DNA of 64,000 nt, from positions 150,522 through 214,521 of the forward strand of contig JAFRNW010000042.1 in the NCBI GenBank assembly GCA_017429985.1, in the 5' to 3' direction. Positions 63,805 to 64,000 of the stretch are shown here, in pieces. Both the position numbers and the translations under genes were made by a program. This stretch comes from Clostridia bacterium (lineage in GTDB: Bacteria > Bacillota > Clostridia > Christensenellales > CAG-138). The notes beneath the pieces were generated by a model that saw only the letters and a list, made by a program, of their open reading frames with translations, did not search any database and was not told the origin of the DNA. The first letter of the stretch is position 1. Each line of letters opens with the position of its first letter.

Positions 63805-64000
63805 TTACAACTTTTTGCAAGTGTATCCGCCGTAGCTTATCGTGCCTTCTTCGAATTTGAACACGACCGAATACCACCGTTTGACTCCGAACTCGTTCCC
63901 GCCGAGCGGGAAAAGCTTCCATTCCCACGAGCGTCCTGTATCCGTCATGAACCTTGCGAAAAGCTCGCCGTCCTTCATGAAGACTTCGTCGATGAAGAGA
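63805..64000 (-). CDS. C-terminal end of a serine hydrolase/beta-lactamase-like protein (partial)
   Basis: The last 64 codons of a minus-strand gene that enters from the right edge encode FMTDTGRSWEWKLFPLGGNE and VFKFEEGTISYGGYTCKKL. This looks like the small C-terminal beta domain that follows many class C-type serine hydrolases. The catalytic part is outside the window, so the family call is tentative. Confidence 0.45.
   Translation of the reverse strand, partial: LFIDEVFMKDGELFARFMTDTGRSWEWKLFPLGGNEFGVKRWYSVVFKFEEGTISYGGYTCKKL

Overview
The window looks like a chromosomal segment of an anaerobic gut-type member of the Bacillota (class Clostridia). The reasons are strong AGGAGG-type ribosome binding sites, U-tailed intrinsic terminators, lipoproteins with short lipoboxes, sigma/DUF4179-like pairs and the family mix. 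I cannot place it below class. Base composition is patchy: 1-16 kb and 45-61 kb are GC-rich, 22-34 kb is AT-richer and full of broken genes. This suggests an assembly of segments with different histories. There is no rRNA, no CRISPR array and no complete transposase or phage module.

Layout. (1) 1-14.2 kb: sugar catabolism in three operons. A minus-strand operon holds frlD-like kinase, frlC-like epimerase, an amidohydrolase and YjbQ. A plus-strand operon holds an amidohydrolase, a second FrlC-like epimerase, MATE, BtpA, HAD and an FGGY kinase. A second minus-strand operon (L-xylulokinase-like, Rpe-like, UlaE-like, class II aldolase/AraD-like) reads as an L-xylulose to D-xylulose-5-phosphate route. 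A shared motif (AAAATTGGTMTGAAA) near all three promoters suggests one regulon, and a small-RNA candidate lies between the two divergent operons. (2) 14.5-16.2 kb: HD-domain protein and ApbE. (3) 16.2-22.8 kb: two ECF sigma plus membrane-anchored DUF4179-like gene pairs in opposite orientation, one broken by a frameshift, with fragments of a third and fourth such gene and relics of a type I restriction system. (4) 22.9-30.1 kb: YeiL-type regulator divergent from an amidohydrolase, a SsuABC/TauABC-type transporter, a 5'-nucleotidase-like enzyme, uridine phosphorylase and a truncated phosphopentomutase. This looks like a nucleoside or pyrimidine scavenging locus. (5) 30.1-34 kb: a decayed zone around tRNA-Leu(CAA), with gene relics, an apparent tRNA relic and a DUF4143 ATPase. 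(6) 33.7-42.7 kb: a GH13 glucosidase next to an amylase relic, then a CdaR-type regulator divergent from a GntP permease, an APH-fold kinase and an enolase paralogue with altered active site, followed by LUD and MtaA/UROD-type genes. (7) 42.8-45 kb: small genes and an XRE fragment.

(8) 45.1-61 kb is the most striking part: a one-directional signalling island. It has four hybrid histidine kinases: an amino-acid-permease fusion, a Cache-like sensor, a PAS-containing kinase and a double periplasmic-binding-domain kinase. With them are one stand-alone HPt protein, one REC-GGDEF*-EAL-GGDEF* protein and one solute-binding lipoprotein coupled to a kinase, but no DNA-binding response regulator. The simplest reading is that several nutrient sensors pass phosphate through one HPt to one cyclic-di-GMP phosphodiesterase.

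(9) 61-64 kb: an array of small unrelated minus-strand genes (GrpB, GNAT, double GNAT, the end of a beta-lactamase-like gene). Each is followed by a copy of the same 20-bp inverted-repeat element, with a 20-21 bp tandem repeat at the array end. This resembles a gene-cassette array, although no integrase is present in the window.
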